Of a DNA stretch of 56,534 bases, positions 1 through 6,405 are shown in pieces. The position numbers and the translations under genes were made by a program. Every line of letters begins with the position of its first letter. Positions within the stretch are counted from its first letter, which is position 1. The notes beneath the pieces are model-generated. The model saw nothing but the letters and a program-made list of their open reading frames with translations, had not been told where the DNA came from and made no database searches. The stretch spans positions 1 to 56,534 of the forward strand of contig NZ_FNQY01000026.1 in assembly GCF_900107765.1 (NCBI RefSeq). Reading direction: 5' to 3'. This DNA comes from Arachidicoccus rhizosphaerae. GTDB taxonomy: Bacteria > Bacteroidota > Bacteroidia > Chitinophagales > Chitinophagaceae.

Positions 1-267
1 CTCCCTGTCTGATAACTTACAGAGATGTTTGATCATTAGACTGCCAAGGACGAGTCGCCCACTGAGAGGTTTTCTCCCTTCCGCAGAGCTGAATACTTTA
101 TCGTATACACCAACGATCCGGTCCCAGGGAATATTCCTGGCAAGGAAAACCCACCGGTTATTCAAGTCCAGCTGCTGCTCGAATGGGGTCTCAAAACCCT
201 CGAAACTTAGCTGGTTGGGACTGCTATAAACCGGAGATGGTGCACGCTTTTTATAACTTCCACGCAT
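1..267 (-). CDS. Transposase, IS5-type (DUF772 N-terminal domain), N-terminal fragment
   Basis: Reading the minus strand from an ATG at 265-267 gives 89 codons that stay open to the window edge. The segment with NNRWVFLARNIPWDRIV, then a Gly/Arg-rich turn, then GSLMIKHLCKLSDRE is the typical start of IS5-type transposases (DUF772 domain: NRWVxLAxxIPW followed by a helix ending in LSDRE). The catalytic DDE part would lie beyond the edge. There is no frameshift in the visible part, so the gene may be intact outside the window. Exact family assignment (IS5 versus IS1182) needs the rest of the protein. Confidence 0.85.
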   Translation of the reverse strand, partial: MRGSYKKRAPSPVYSSPNQLSFEGFETPFEQQLDLNNRWVFLARNIPWDRIVGVYDKVFSSAEGRKPLSGRLVLGSLMIKHLCKLSDRE

Positions 268-345
268 AAAACCTTGCACTTTTTTAATGAAAAATCCACT
301 GAAACCTCAATTTACATATAATTTGGCAGTTGTTCAGCAGACTCT
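1..345 (-). mobile_element. Edge of an IS5-type insertion sequence (partial)
   Basis: The first 267 bases encode the N-terminus of a transposase running off the left edge. The non-coding strip up to about 345 ends in TTGTTCAGCAGACTC, which looks like a terminal inverted repeat of such elements. The other end lies outside the window, so neither the repeat pairing nor a target duplication can be verified. The boundary is an estimate. Confidence 0.55.
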
Positions 346-578
346 AATTTAAAGATAAAGAATTTTCAGAAAGCAACCATAAGTAATCAAAACCCTTTAT
401 CGTTTCGTTTAGTATTTACCAAAACCAGATTTAAGCAACCCGTAAAGCACACCATAGCCACAATGCCTGGTTACGCCCATTAAAAAAGCGGCCTCAAAAA
501 TGAGAACCGCTTACAGTATCATTCAATAAATCAACCTGGAATTATAAAAATCCCAAGTCATCTATTCATTTGCCTGGA
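268..578. other. Intergenic region between the IS edge and tsf
   Basis: No coding potential is seen. It holds the presumed IS end near 345 and, at 482-511, the terminator of the ribosomal operon. The stretch 346-480 shows nothing recognisable. Confidence 0.6.
482..511 (-). terminator. Terminator of the rplM-rpsI-rpsB-tsf operon
   Basis: On the minus strand AGCGGTTCTC pairs with GAGGCCGCT around an A/T loop, with a small internal mismatch, and six T residues follow. It lies 68 bases downstream of the tsf stop codon. Confidence 0.75.
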
Positions 579-1403
579 TTAACCTAAAGCAACACGTTTA
601 AATTCGGTTACTTTCAGGTCATTACCTAAATAAGCTGCTACTGTTTTGCTGCCATCTTTTACAAATGGCTGTGCTAATAAAGTATTTTCCTTGAAAAATG
701 CGTTCAGTTTACCTTCAGCGATTTTAGCGATCATTTCTTCAGGTTTACCTTCCATTTTCGGATCAGCTTTCATGGTATCAATGATGACAGCTCTTTCTCT
801 GTCCACTGTTTCTTTAGAGATGCTTTCCGGATCAACAGCCAGTGGGTTTAATGCTGCAATCTGCATGGCAACATCTTTGCCTGCCTCACCGGCATCTTTG
901 TTAAATCCAACCAGTACTCCAATTCTGTTGGCACCGTGGATATAAGAAGCAACAAAAGGAGCTTCAACTACTTCAAAATTAGCGATGCCGATCTTTTCGC
1001 CAATGGCGGCTAATTTATCATTAATCAGATCTGCAACTTTAGCAGCACCAACAGTAACTTCATTTAATGCTTCAACAGAAGCTACATTGTTTTCTACCGC
1101 AGCATTGGCAATAGATTCAGCAAAAGCTACAAAGTCTGCATTTTTGGAAACGAAGTCCGTTTCGCAAGAAATGTTTACGATATAACCTTTGGTATTATCG
1201 CTATTGGTTTTTGCAATAACAACACCTTCTTTAGCTTCTCTGTCGCTGCGTTTGGCGGCCACTTTCTGACCTTGTTTGCGTAACCAGTCGATAGCGGCTT
1301 CAAAATCACCGTTTGTTTCAGTTAAAGCCTTACGACAATCCATCATACCGGCACCTGTGGCCTGGCGTAACTTATTAATATCCTGTGCAGTAATCGCTGC
1401 CAT
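579..1403 (-). CDS. tsf: Elongation factor Ts
   Basis: EF-Ts catalyses GDP/GTP exchange on EF-Tu during translation, in the cytosol. The 274-residue protein starts with the UBA-like domain (MAAITAQDINKLRQATGAG, residues 1-45) and carries the TDFVSKN motif at residues 82-88 that contacts EF-Tu. It continues through the two-subdomain core to a normal C-terminus. The length is usual for Bacteroidota. It is the last gene of the ribosomal operon, 140 bases after rpsB, with a strong hairpin in that gap that could lower its transcription relative to rpsB. Confidence 0.98.
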   Translation of the reverse strand: MAAITAQDINKLRQATGAGMMDCRKALTETNGDFEAAIDWLRKQGQKVAAKRSDREAKEGVVIAKTNSDNTKGYIVNISCETDFVSKNADFVAFAESIANAAVENNVASVEALNEVTVGAAKVADLINDKLAAIGEKIGIANFEVVEAPFVASYIHGANRIGVLVGFNKDAGEAGKDVAMQIAALNPLAVDPESISKETVDRERAVIIDTMKADPKMEGKPEEMIAKIAEGKLNAFFKENTLLAQPFVKDGSKTVAAYLGNDLKVTEFKRVALG

Positions 1404-1464
1404 TGTTTATGTCCTCCAAATATTTTAATATGATTATATAAAAACCTAACTGATAGGTTTAAAT

Positions 1465-1497
1465 AAGAAGCCTGCAAAAGGTATTTACAGGCTTCTT
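1465..1497 (-). terminator. Hairpin between rpsB and tsf (terminator or attenuator)
   Basis: A perfect 10-bp inverted repeat, AAGAAGCCTG with CAGGCTTCTT, surrounds a 13-base loop. On the minus strand it is followed by an A/T-rich tail rather than a clean T-run, so partial termination or RNA-end protection is more likely than full termination. A second small hairpin (AAACCTA/TAGGTTT, 1442-1460) lies between it and tsf. Confidence 0.6.
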
Positions 1498-1543
1498 GAT
1501 TGACTTATTTGAAAATAACGCTTTCTTTTATCAAAGGAAGGTA

Positions 1544-2428
1544 TTATCTTTTTCCGCCTGCCTGTGGTTTGCGGGTACCGCCACCCTGAGGTGCACGGCG
1601 TTTAGGAGCTCCTTCGCCCTGACGACCACGTCCGCCACCTTGGCTGCCGCCTTCAGCTTCTGCTTCAGCTTGCAGTCTGGCTGCTCTTGTTTCATTTTCG
1701 TTGTCTACTTCTTCTTCCTCTTCATCTTTAGCAGCCTGACGTTCAGCCAGACCTTCTGCGATTGCAGCAGTGATGTAGTTGGTGATAATAGCGACTGATT
1801 TAGTAGCATCATCATTTGCCGGAATAGCGAAATCAACTTTATTAGGATCACAGTTAGTATCAACCATACCAAAAGTAGTAATACCTAAACGTTTAGCTTC
1901 AGCCAGTGCAATATGCTCATGTCCGATATCAACCAGGAATAAAGCTGCTGGCAGACGGCTCATCTGAGCAATACCGCCTAATACTTTTTCCATTTTATCT
2001 TTATCGCGAGCCAGGGTTAATTTTTCTTTCTTTGTCAGGCTATCAGCATTTGCGTCGCTTAACAGCTTTTCAATGCTCTGCATTTTCTTAACGCTCTTAC
2101 GGACAGTGTTGAAGTTAGTCAACATACCACCCAGCCAACGTTCAGTAGCGAAAGGCATATTTACTCTCTTAGCGCAATCAGATACGATTTCTTTTGCTTG
2201 TTTTTTAGTAGCAACGAACATGATCTTTTTACCGCTTTTAGCGATCTGCTTCATAGCAGCTGCAGTTTCTTGCAGATGATCCACAGTTTTGTTCAGATCA
2301 ATGATGTGAATGCCTTTTTTCTCAGCAAAAATGTAAGGTAACATTTTTGGGTTCCACTTCTTCCTGAGGTGACCAAAGTGTACACCGGCCTCAAGCAGTT
2401 GCTGCTGTAGAGAAGTATTTGTTTCCAT
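1544..2428 (-). CDS. rpsB: 30S ribosomal protein S2 with a long charged tail
   Basis: S2 is a small-subunit protein that binds 16S rRNA and helps recruit S1. Residues 1-230 are canonical S2, including HFGHLRKKWNPKM near 17-29 and RWLGGMLTNFNT near 97-108. Residues 231-294 are an extra low-complexity tail: first strongly acidic (DEEEEEVDNENE), then Gly/Arg/Gln-rich with repeated GGG, RGR and PKRR patterns. S2 is often about 240-260 residues, so 294 is long. The tail looks disordered and possibly RNA-binding. The gene sits between rpsI and tsf, the usual rpsB-tsf order. Confidence 0.97.
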   Translation of the reverse strand: METNTSLQQQLLEAGVHFGHLRKKWNPKMLPYIFAEKKGIHIIDLNKTVDHLQETAAAMKQIAKSGKKIMFVATKKQAKEIVSDCAKRVNMPFATERWLGGMLTNFNTVRKSVKKMQSIEKLLSDANADSLTKKEKLTLARDKDKMEKVLGGIAQMSRLPAALFLVDIGHEHIALAEAKRLGITTFGMVDTNCDPNKVDFAIPANDDATKSVAIITNYITAAIAEGLAERQAAKDEEEEEVDNENETRAARLQAEAEAEGGSQGGGRGRQGEGAPKRRAPQGGGTRKPQAGGKR

Positions 2429-2478
2429 TTATTTAAAATTATAGTATGGTTAAAATGATATTTTCTAAAAAGAAATTC

Positions 2479-2507
2479 CACAGTTTGCCACCGTGTAGCA
2501 AACTGTG
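2479..2507 (-). terminator. Hairpin between rpsI and rpsB (terminator or attenuator)
   Basis: Perfect 10-bp stem (CACAGTTTGC with GCAAACTGTG) and a 9-base loop. On the minus strand it is followed by GGAATTTCTTTTT, so it has the form of a rho-independent terminator. No -7 promoter element is seen between it and rpsB, so read-through into rpsB-tsf is likely. Confidence 0.65.
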
Positions 2508-2521
2508 AAAATAATCTCGTA

Positions 2522-2911
2522 TTAACGTTTGCTGAACTGGAAGCTGCGACGTGCTTTTTTGTGACCAAATTTCTTACGTTCAACACTTTTCGCATTACGG
2601 GTCAGCAGACCAGCAGCTTTAAGTGCGGGACGGAATTCAGGATCGATTTCAATCAGTGCGCGTGCAATACCTAATTTAGCAGCTTCTGCCTGGCCTTTAA
2701 CACCACCACCGGTTGCATTGATTTTAACGTCAAATTTATCGCTTCCTTCTACAGTTTTCAAAGGCACTTCTACCTGGTTCTGTAAGTAAGCCAAAGTAAA
2801 ATATTCTTTATAGTCCTTGTCGTTGATGGTAATTTTACCATTTCCGCGGCTGATAAATACGCGAGTCACGGCTTCTTTACGACGTCCTACGGCTATTTTT
2901 TGCTTTTCCAT
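2522..2911 (-). CDS. rpsI: 30S ribosomal protein S9
   Basis: S9 is a small-subunit head protein whose C-terminal basic tail reaches the P-site tRNA. The 129-residue sequence has the family start (GRRKEAVTRVFISRGNGKITIND), the central GGGVKGQAEAAKLGIARAL block and the basic tail KKFGHKKARRSFQFSKR. The final KR is the residue pair typical of S9. It lies 52 bases downstream of rplM, the usual rplM-rpsI pair, and is almost certainly co-transcribed with it. Confidence 0.98.
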   Translation of the reverse strand: MEKQKIAVGRRKEAVTRVFISRGNGKITINDKDYKEYFTLAYLQNQVEVPLKTVEGSDKFDVKINATGGGVKGQAEAAKLGIARALIEIDPEFRPALKAAGLLTRNAKSVERKKFGHKKARRSFQFSKR

Positions 2912-2963
2912 TGATTATTAGTTATTTACAAAAGAAAACCTTTGTAAGATTGTTTAAGTTTAA

Positions 2964-3407
2964 TTAGAATTTCAGTTCTTTAGGTTGCTGAGCAGTGTGT
3001 GGATGTGTTTCACCTGCATAAACAAATAATTTTTTGATCATTTTGCGACCTAATTTGTTTTTAGGCAACATCCCCTTGATAGCTCTTTCCAGAACGACTT
3101 CAGGACGACGCTTTAAAAGATCTTTAGCAACTTCTTCTTTCTTACCACCCGGGTAACCGGAGAAATTGATATAAGTCTTCTGATCCAACTTGTTACCGCT
3201 AAAAGTAACTTTATCAGCGTTGATGATGATTACGTAATCACCAGTGTCTACGTGTGGAGTATAAGAAGCTTTGTGCTTGCCACGCAGAATGGCTGCAATC
3301 TTAGCGCTGATACGACCCACGGTTTGATTAGTACCATCCACAATATGCCATTGGCGTTGAACGGTAGCCGCATTCGCGTGCTTGGTTGTAAAATGTAGTT
3401 TACTCAT
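2964..3407 (-). CDS. rplM: 50S ribosomal protein L13
   Basis: L13 is an early-assembly protein of the large subunit. The 147-residue product contains WHIVDGTNQTVGRISAKIA, the RGKHKASYTPHVDTGDYVIIINADKV block and GMLPKNKLGRKM, all standard for L13. It is the first gene of the rplM-rpsI-rpsB-tsf run. A Bacteroidota-type promoter (3463-3493) and a small GC-rich hairpin (3426-3443) lie in its leader. Confidence 0.98.
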   Translation of the reverse strand: MSKLHFTTKHANAATVQRQWHIVDGTNQTVGRISAKIAAILRGKHKASYTPHVDTGDYVIIINADKVTFSGNKLDQKTYINFSGYPGGKKEEVAKDLLKRRPEVVLERAIKGMLPKNKLGRKMIKKLFVYAGETHPHTAQQPKELKF

Positions 3408-3425
3408 TGTTAAAATGTTTTATTT

Positions 3426-3443
3426 GCGACGCTATCCCGTCGC
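3426..3443 (-). promoter_or_regulatory. GC-rich hairpin in the 5' leader of rplM
   Basis: GCGACG pairs with CGTCGC around a 6-base loop, between the predicted transcription start and the rplM start codon. On the minus strand it is preceded by A residues and followed by AAATAAAAC, so it is not a terminator for rplM. A position just upstream of the start codon fits a ribosomal-protein autoregulatory site, but no known leader family is recognised. Confidence 0.4.
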
Positions 3444-3462
3444 TTTTTTATGAATTAGGGTG

Positions 3463-3493
3463 CAAAGTTGCGTTTAGTTTTTGGTTATAACAA
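3463..3493 (-). promoter_or_regulatory. Promoter of the rplM operon
   Basis: On the minus strand TTG is followed after 20 bases by CAACTTTG, close to the Bacteroidota consensus TTG-N19-21-TAnnTTTG. It lies 56 bases upstream of the rplM start. Confidence 0.6.
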
Positions 3494-3639
3494 GCATTTT
3501 AGTCTTTTCTTTACAGGCAACTCTTTTAATTTATTGATTTTCAATAATTATTTTGATGCAATTTTAAAAACCACCCTCAAAAATCAAGTAAATACAGCAT
3601 TCTTTGGCAAAAATTCAGGCAAAATCAGCCGTTGAGCGG

Positions 3640-4230
3640 TTAAATATGTAATAAACGGGTCAACTGCTCTCTGGTAAATTCCTTTATCTGGCCGGATGTC
3701 CATCCGTGAACATGTAAATCCTCCATCTGCAATCTGACCAGCCTGAGTACGGGAGCCCCTACTGCAGCACACATTTTTCTGACCTGCCGGTTTTTGCCTT
3801 CTGTCAGGGTAATGGAAATCCAGGGCGCCGGCACCGTTTTTCTGAATCTGATGGGTGGCACTCTTTGTGGCAGCAGCGGCTCTTCTTCCAGTAACTGTGC
3901 GTCGGCGGCTTTACCTGTATGGGCTTTTCCGTTGACCTGGATGACCACGCCAGTTGTAAGCTTTTTAATAGCCTCATCTGGCACATGGCCATCCACCTGG
4001 GCATAATAGGTCCTGCTGTGTGCATTTTTTGGATGCAATAAGGCCAGATTAAAAGAAGGATCACTGGTCAGCAGCAATAGCCCTTCGCTGTCATAATCCA
4101 GCCGACCTACAGGATAAACGTCTTTAGGAACGATAAACCAGTCTTTCAGCGTTTTTTTACCCGGTTCTTCAGAAAACTGGGACAAGGTCTGATAAGGTTT
4201 ATAAACGACAAAGTACCGGTACCTGGGCAA
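3640..4230 (-). CDS. rluE: 23S rRNA pseudouridine synthase, RluE/RsuA family
   Basis: Converts a uridine of rRNA to pseudouridine. The N-terminal YRYFVVYKPYQTLSQF and the catalytic motif VGRLDYDSEGLLLLT near residues 41-55 (nucleophilic Asp in GRLD) place it in the RsuA/RluB/E/F branch. KNRQVRKMCAAVGAPVLRLVRLQ near 145-167 is the conserved C-terminal signature. There is no S4 RNA-binding domain, as in E. coli RluE, and the 196-residue length also fits RluE, whose target is U2457 of 23S rRNA. The specific target is inferred from family resemblance. The start lies 22 bases after the stop of the upstream small gene. Confidence 0.88.
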   Translation of the reverse strand: MPRYRYFVVYKPYQTLSQFSEEPGKKTLKDWFIVPKDVYPVGRLDYDSEGLLLLTSDPSFNLALLHPKNAHSRTYYAQVDGHVPDEAIKKLTTGVVIQVNGKAHTGKAADAQLLEEEPLLPQRVPPIRFRKTVPAPWISITLTEGKNRQVRKMCAAVGAPVLRLVRLQMEDLHVHGWTSGQIKEFTREQLTRLLHI

Positions 4231-4252
4231 AGGAGGATAGGATTAATAATGA

Positions 4253-4501
4253 TTAATTCTTGTTGAAAAGGAAGACAAAAGGCTTAATAGGATCGCTGAT
4301 TATTTTTCTGACCAGGTAACTTTTCTGCAATATACGGTAATGGTTCAGGTCAATGACCTCGTGTGCCTGGCAAAATTGCTCCGTACCTTCCACCAGATAG
4401 AGCATTTCATGAATAGAGCGCACCTGCTGCTCAAAAGCAGCAGTATCCGTATCCATAAATCTGGATAGAATAATTAAATCTCTGTTGTTATACCCTTTCA
4501 T
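4253..4501 (-). CDS. Hypothetical small protein (82 aa)
   Basis: Not recognised. The sequence begins MKGYNNRDLIILSRFMDTDT, has a mostly helical acidic middle (FEQQVRSIHEMLYLVEGTEQF) and a basic C-terminus (SYLVRKIISDPIKPF). No signal peptide or membrane segment is seen. It lies immediately upstream of the pseudouridine synthase on the same strand (22 bases apart), so the two may be co-transcribed. The clear ATG start and operon-like spacing support a real gene, but no function can be given. Confidence 0.6.
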   Translation of the reverse strand: MKGYNNRDLIILSRFMDTDTAAFEQQVRSIHEMLYLVEGTEQFCQAHEVIDLNHYRILQKSYLVRKIISDPIKPFVFLFNKN

Positions 4502-4619
4502 GCTTTACTATTCTTATTGGCCATATCACCCGCCTGCTTCAATATCCGCTTTCATCATGAAGCTCCTCACAAATGGCTAAATTTACGTCCTCTTCCTTTA
4601 AGGTCTCAATAAAACCTTT

Positions 4620-4627
4620 TATTTTTG
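4620..4627 (+). promoter_or_regulatory. -7 promoter element upstream of the MurG-like glycosyltransferase
   Basis: TATTTTTG matches TAnnTTTG, 58 bases before the start codon at 4685. No TTG is present at the -33 distance. Confidence 0.4.
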
Positions 4628-4684
4628 TTGCAGATCCGATGTTTTCAAAGCCATCCAAGGCAAAATTATTAAAAAAATAAGTTT

Positions 4685-5836
4685 TTGGGAGAAAATCACC
4701 ACATCATTTTATTCTCTGCCCTGGATTGGGGCCTGGGTCATACGACTCGCTCCATCCCGATTTTAACACACCTTAACAATACAAACGCGCAATTAATCAT
4801 TGCTGTCCAGCCTCAAAGTGCTTCAGAAAAAATACTTCAAAGACATTTTCCTCATGCTATTTATGTGCCATTACCGGGCTACGGCATTACTTATTCGAAA
4901 AAAAAGCGTTTTTTTTCTCTAAAAATATTCCTGCAGATTCCTAAAATCTTAAAGGCCATCAGAAAAGAACGCCGCTTTGTAAACCAAATCATCAAGACCT
5001 ATCCCGTTCAACTCATTATTTCTGATAATCGGTATGGATTTTATCACCCGTCCGTCCCTTCAGTTTTTATCACCCATCAGTTGCGCATTGCAGCCCCCTT
5101 ACCCTTGATTGAAAATTGGATTCAGCGTATTAACTACCGTTATATCAATCACTTTTCCCAGCTCTGGATTCCGGATTTTAAGGGTACTCCAAATTTGGCG
5201 GGCAAACTTTCCCACCCTGCCCGGCTTCCTGAAAAATGCAAGGCTCACTACATCGGACCGCTCAGCAGGTTAACAGAAACAACGCTACCTACCCCTGTAG
5301 TCCAGGATAATGAGTCTGCCACGGAGGCCTCCTTTAAATATCTTTTTTTATTATCAGGTCCAGAGCCCGCAAGAAGCATTCTGGAAAAAAGACTACTGGA
5401 AGCGGCGGCAGAGCTTAAGGCAAAATCCATACTCGTCCGGGGATTGCCGGCTGAAGCGAAAAAGACCGATGGCGTTATTGAAGCCGAACAGCGACCCGAC
5501 GGCTTAAAAGTGATTCATTATGCAGACCCTGCACTTTTAGGCCGGCTAATCAAATCAGTGGATTTTATTATCTGCCGGTCCGGCTATTCTACGGTGATGG
5601 ACCTGATATTGCTGGGGAAAAAAGGAATTTATATTCCGACGCCCGGCCAGACTGAACAGGAGTACCTGGCTAAGCATCTCATGGACCAGCATTGGGGGTT
5701 TTGTTTTAACCAGGACGAACCAAACTATAAAGCCCGGTTCGACCAGGCGGAAGACTATACCTATCAACTTCCGTCAATCGAAAAAGAAAATCTGGCGCAA
5801 ATTCTGGAGCCGCTTATCGAATCAGGTGGTTTTTAG
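4685..5836 (+). CDS. MurG-like glycosyltransferase with a TTG start
   Basis: A 383-residue GT-B-fold glycosyltransferase. The N-terminal IILFSALDWGLGHTTRSIPI is the GxGHxxR-type acceptor loop of MurG-like enzymes. The C-terminal part near residues 285-340 (VDFIICRSGYSTVMDLILLGKKGIYIPTPGQTEQ) is the nucleotide-sugar-binding motif of Glyco_tran_28_C. Such proteins usually move a sugar from a UDP-sugar to a lipid or envelope acceptor; the substrate here is unknown. The only usual start codon between the in-frame stop at 4670 and the conserved first strand is TTG at 4685. The 3' end overlaps the convergent phosphatase gene by 23 bases. Confidence 0.83.
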   Translation: MGENHHIILFSALDWGLGHTTRSIPILTHLNNTNAQLIIAVQPQSASEKILQRHFPHAIYVPLPGYGITYSKKKRFFSLKIFLQIPKILKAIRKERRFVNQIIKTYPVQLIISDNRYGFYHPSVPSVFITHQLRIAAPLPLIENWIQRINYRYINHFSQLWIPDFKGTPNLAGKLSHPARLPEKCKAHYIGPLSRLTETTLPTPVVQDNESATEASFKYLFLLSGPEPARSILEKRLLEAAAELKAKSILVRGLPAEAKKTDGVIEAEQRPDGLKVIHYADPALLGRLIKSVDFIICRSGYSTVMDLILLGKKGIYIPTPGQTEQEYLAKHLMDQHWGFCFNQDEPNYKARFDQAEDYTYQLPSIEKENLAQILEPLIESGGF

Positions 5837-6308
5837 GATAATCAAAAAACCAAAAGGCTTTCTTGCCATTTTTAAATGCCGTCCAATGATCAATGTCTGC
5901 CTTGACACCATAGATGCCACAGGTGGGAACAATATCTACACGGACCTTTGTGAGCCGGTTCACAAAATCAGTCAATCCTGTATTATGGGAAAACAAAGCG
6001 ACACGCTGATAATCGTCAGATAAGGAGTGAATGACCTCGAAAAAGTTTTTTACGTTCGCCTGGTACAGTCTTGAATCCTTGATAATGGGTACCCCGGGAA
6101 ATTGCTGACCAAAGTATACACAGGTGGAAAATGCCCTGTTTGCGTCACTGGATATCAGCGCATCCAGCATCACCCCTTTTTTTTGTATTTCAGCAGCCAT
6201 AAAAGGCGCGTCCCTTTTGCCCCGATCATTTAATGGGCGGTCAAAATCATCTTCCCAAGGGTTCTGCCAGCTGCTTTTTGCATGGCGGATTACAAGTAAT
6301 TCTTTCAT
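5814..6308 (-). CDS. SixA-like histidine phosphatase
   Basis: Histidine phosphatase superfamily (PF00300), SixA branch, which removes phosphate from phosphohistidine or small phosphoesters. RHAKSSW at residues 8-14 holds the nucleophilic His9. DRPLNDRGKRDAP near 24-36 and LFSHNTGLTDFV near 105-116 hold the other catalytic Arg and His residues. I chose the ATG at 6306-6308 (MKELLVIRHAK) because the longer open frame adds 48 residues that resemble nothing and overlap pncB. A -7 element (6333-6340) sits 25 bases upstream. The physiological substrate is not predictable. Confidence 0.85.
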   Translation of the reverse strand: MKELLVIRHAKSSWQNPWEDDFDRPLNDRGKRDAPFMAAEIQKKGVMLDALISSDANRAFSTCVYFGQQFPGVPIIKDSRLYQANVKNFFEVIHSLSDDYQRVALFSHNTGLTDFVNRLTKVRVDIVPTCGIYGVKADIDHWTAFKNGKKAFWFFDYPKNHLIR

Positions 6309-6332
6309 TAATTTAGCCTTTAAACTGCTAAA

Positions 6333-6340
6333 CAAATATA
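6333..6340 (-). promoter_or_regulatory. -7 promoter element of the SixA-like gene
   Basis: On the minus strand TATATTTG matches TAnnTTTG, 25 bases upstream of the chosen ATG. This supports the short start. Confidence 0.45.
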
Positions 6341-6393
6341 CATTTTGCCTATAAATCACCCAAATGCTTCGATTAATAATTATAATTATTTCG

Positions 6394-6401
6394 TAGGTTT
6401 G
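6394..6401 (+). promoter_or_regulatory. -7 promoter element abutting the pncB start
   Basis: TAGGTTTG is a perfect TAnnTTTG match, ending 4 bases before the pncB ATG. If used, transcription would begin at or next to the start codon and give a leaderless mRNA. Confidence 0.45.
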
Positions 6402-6405
6402 GCTA

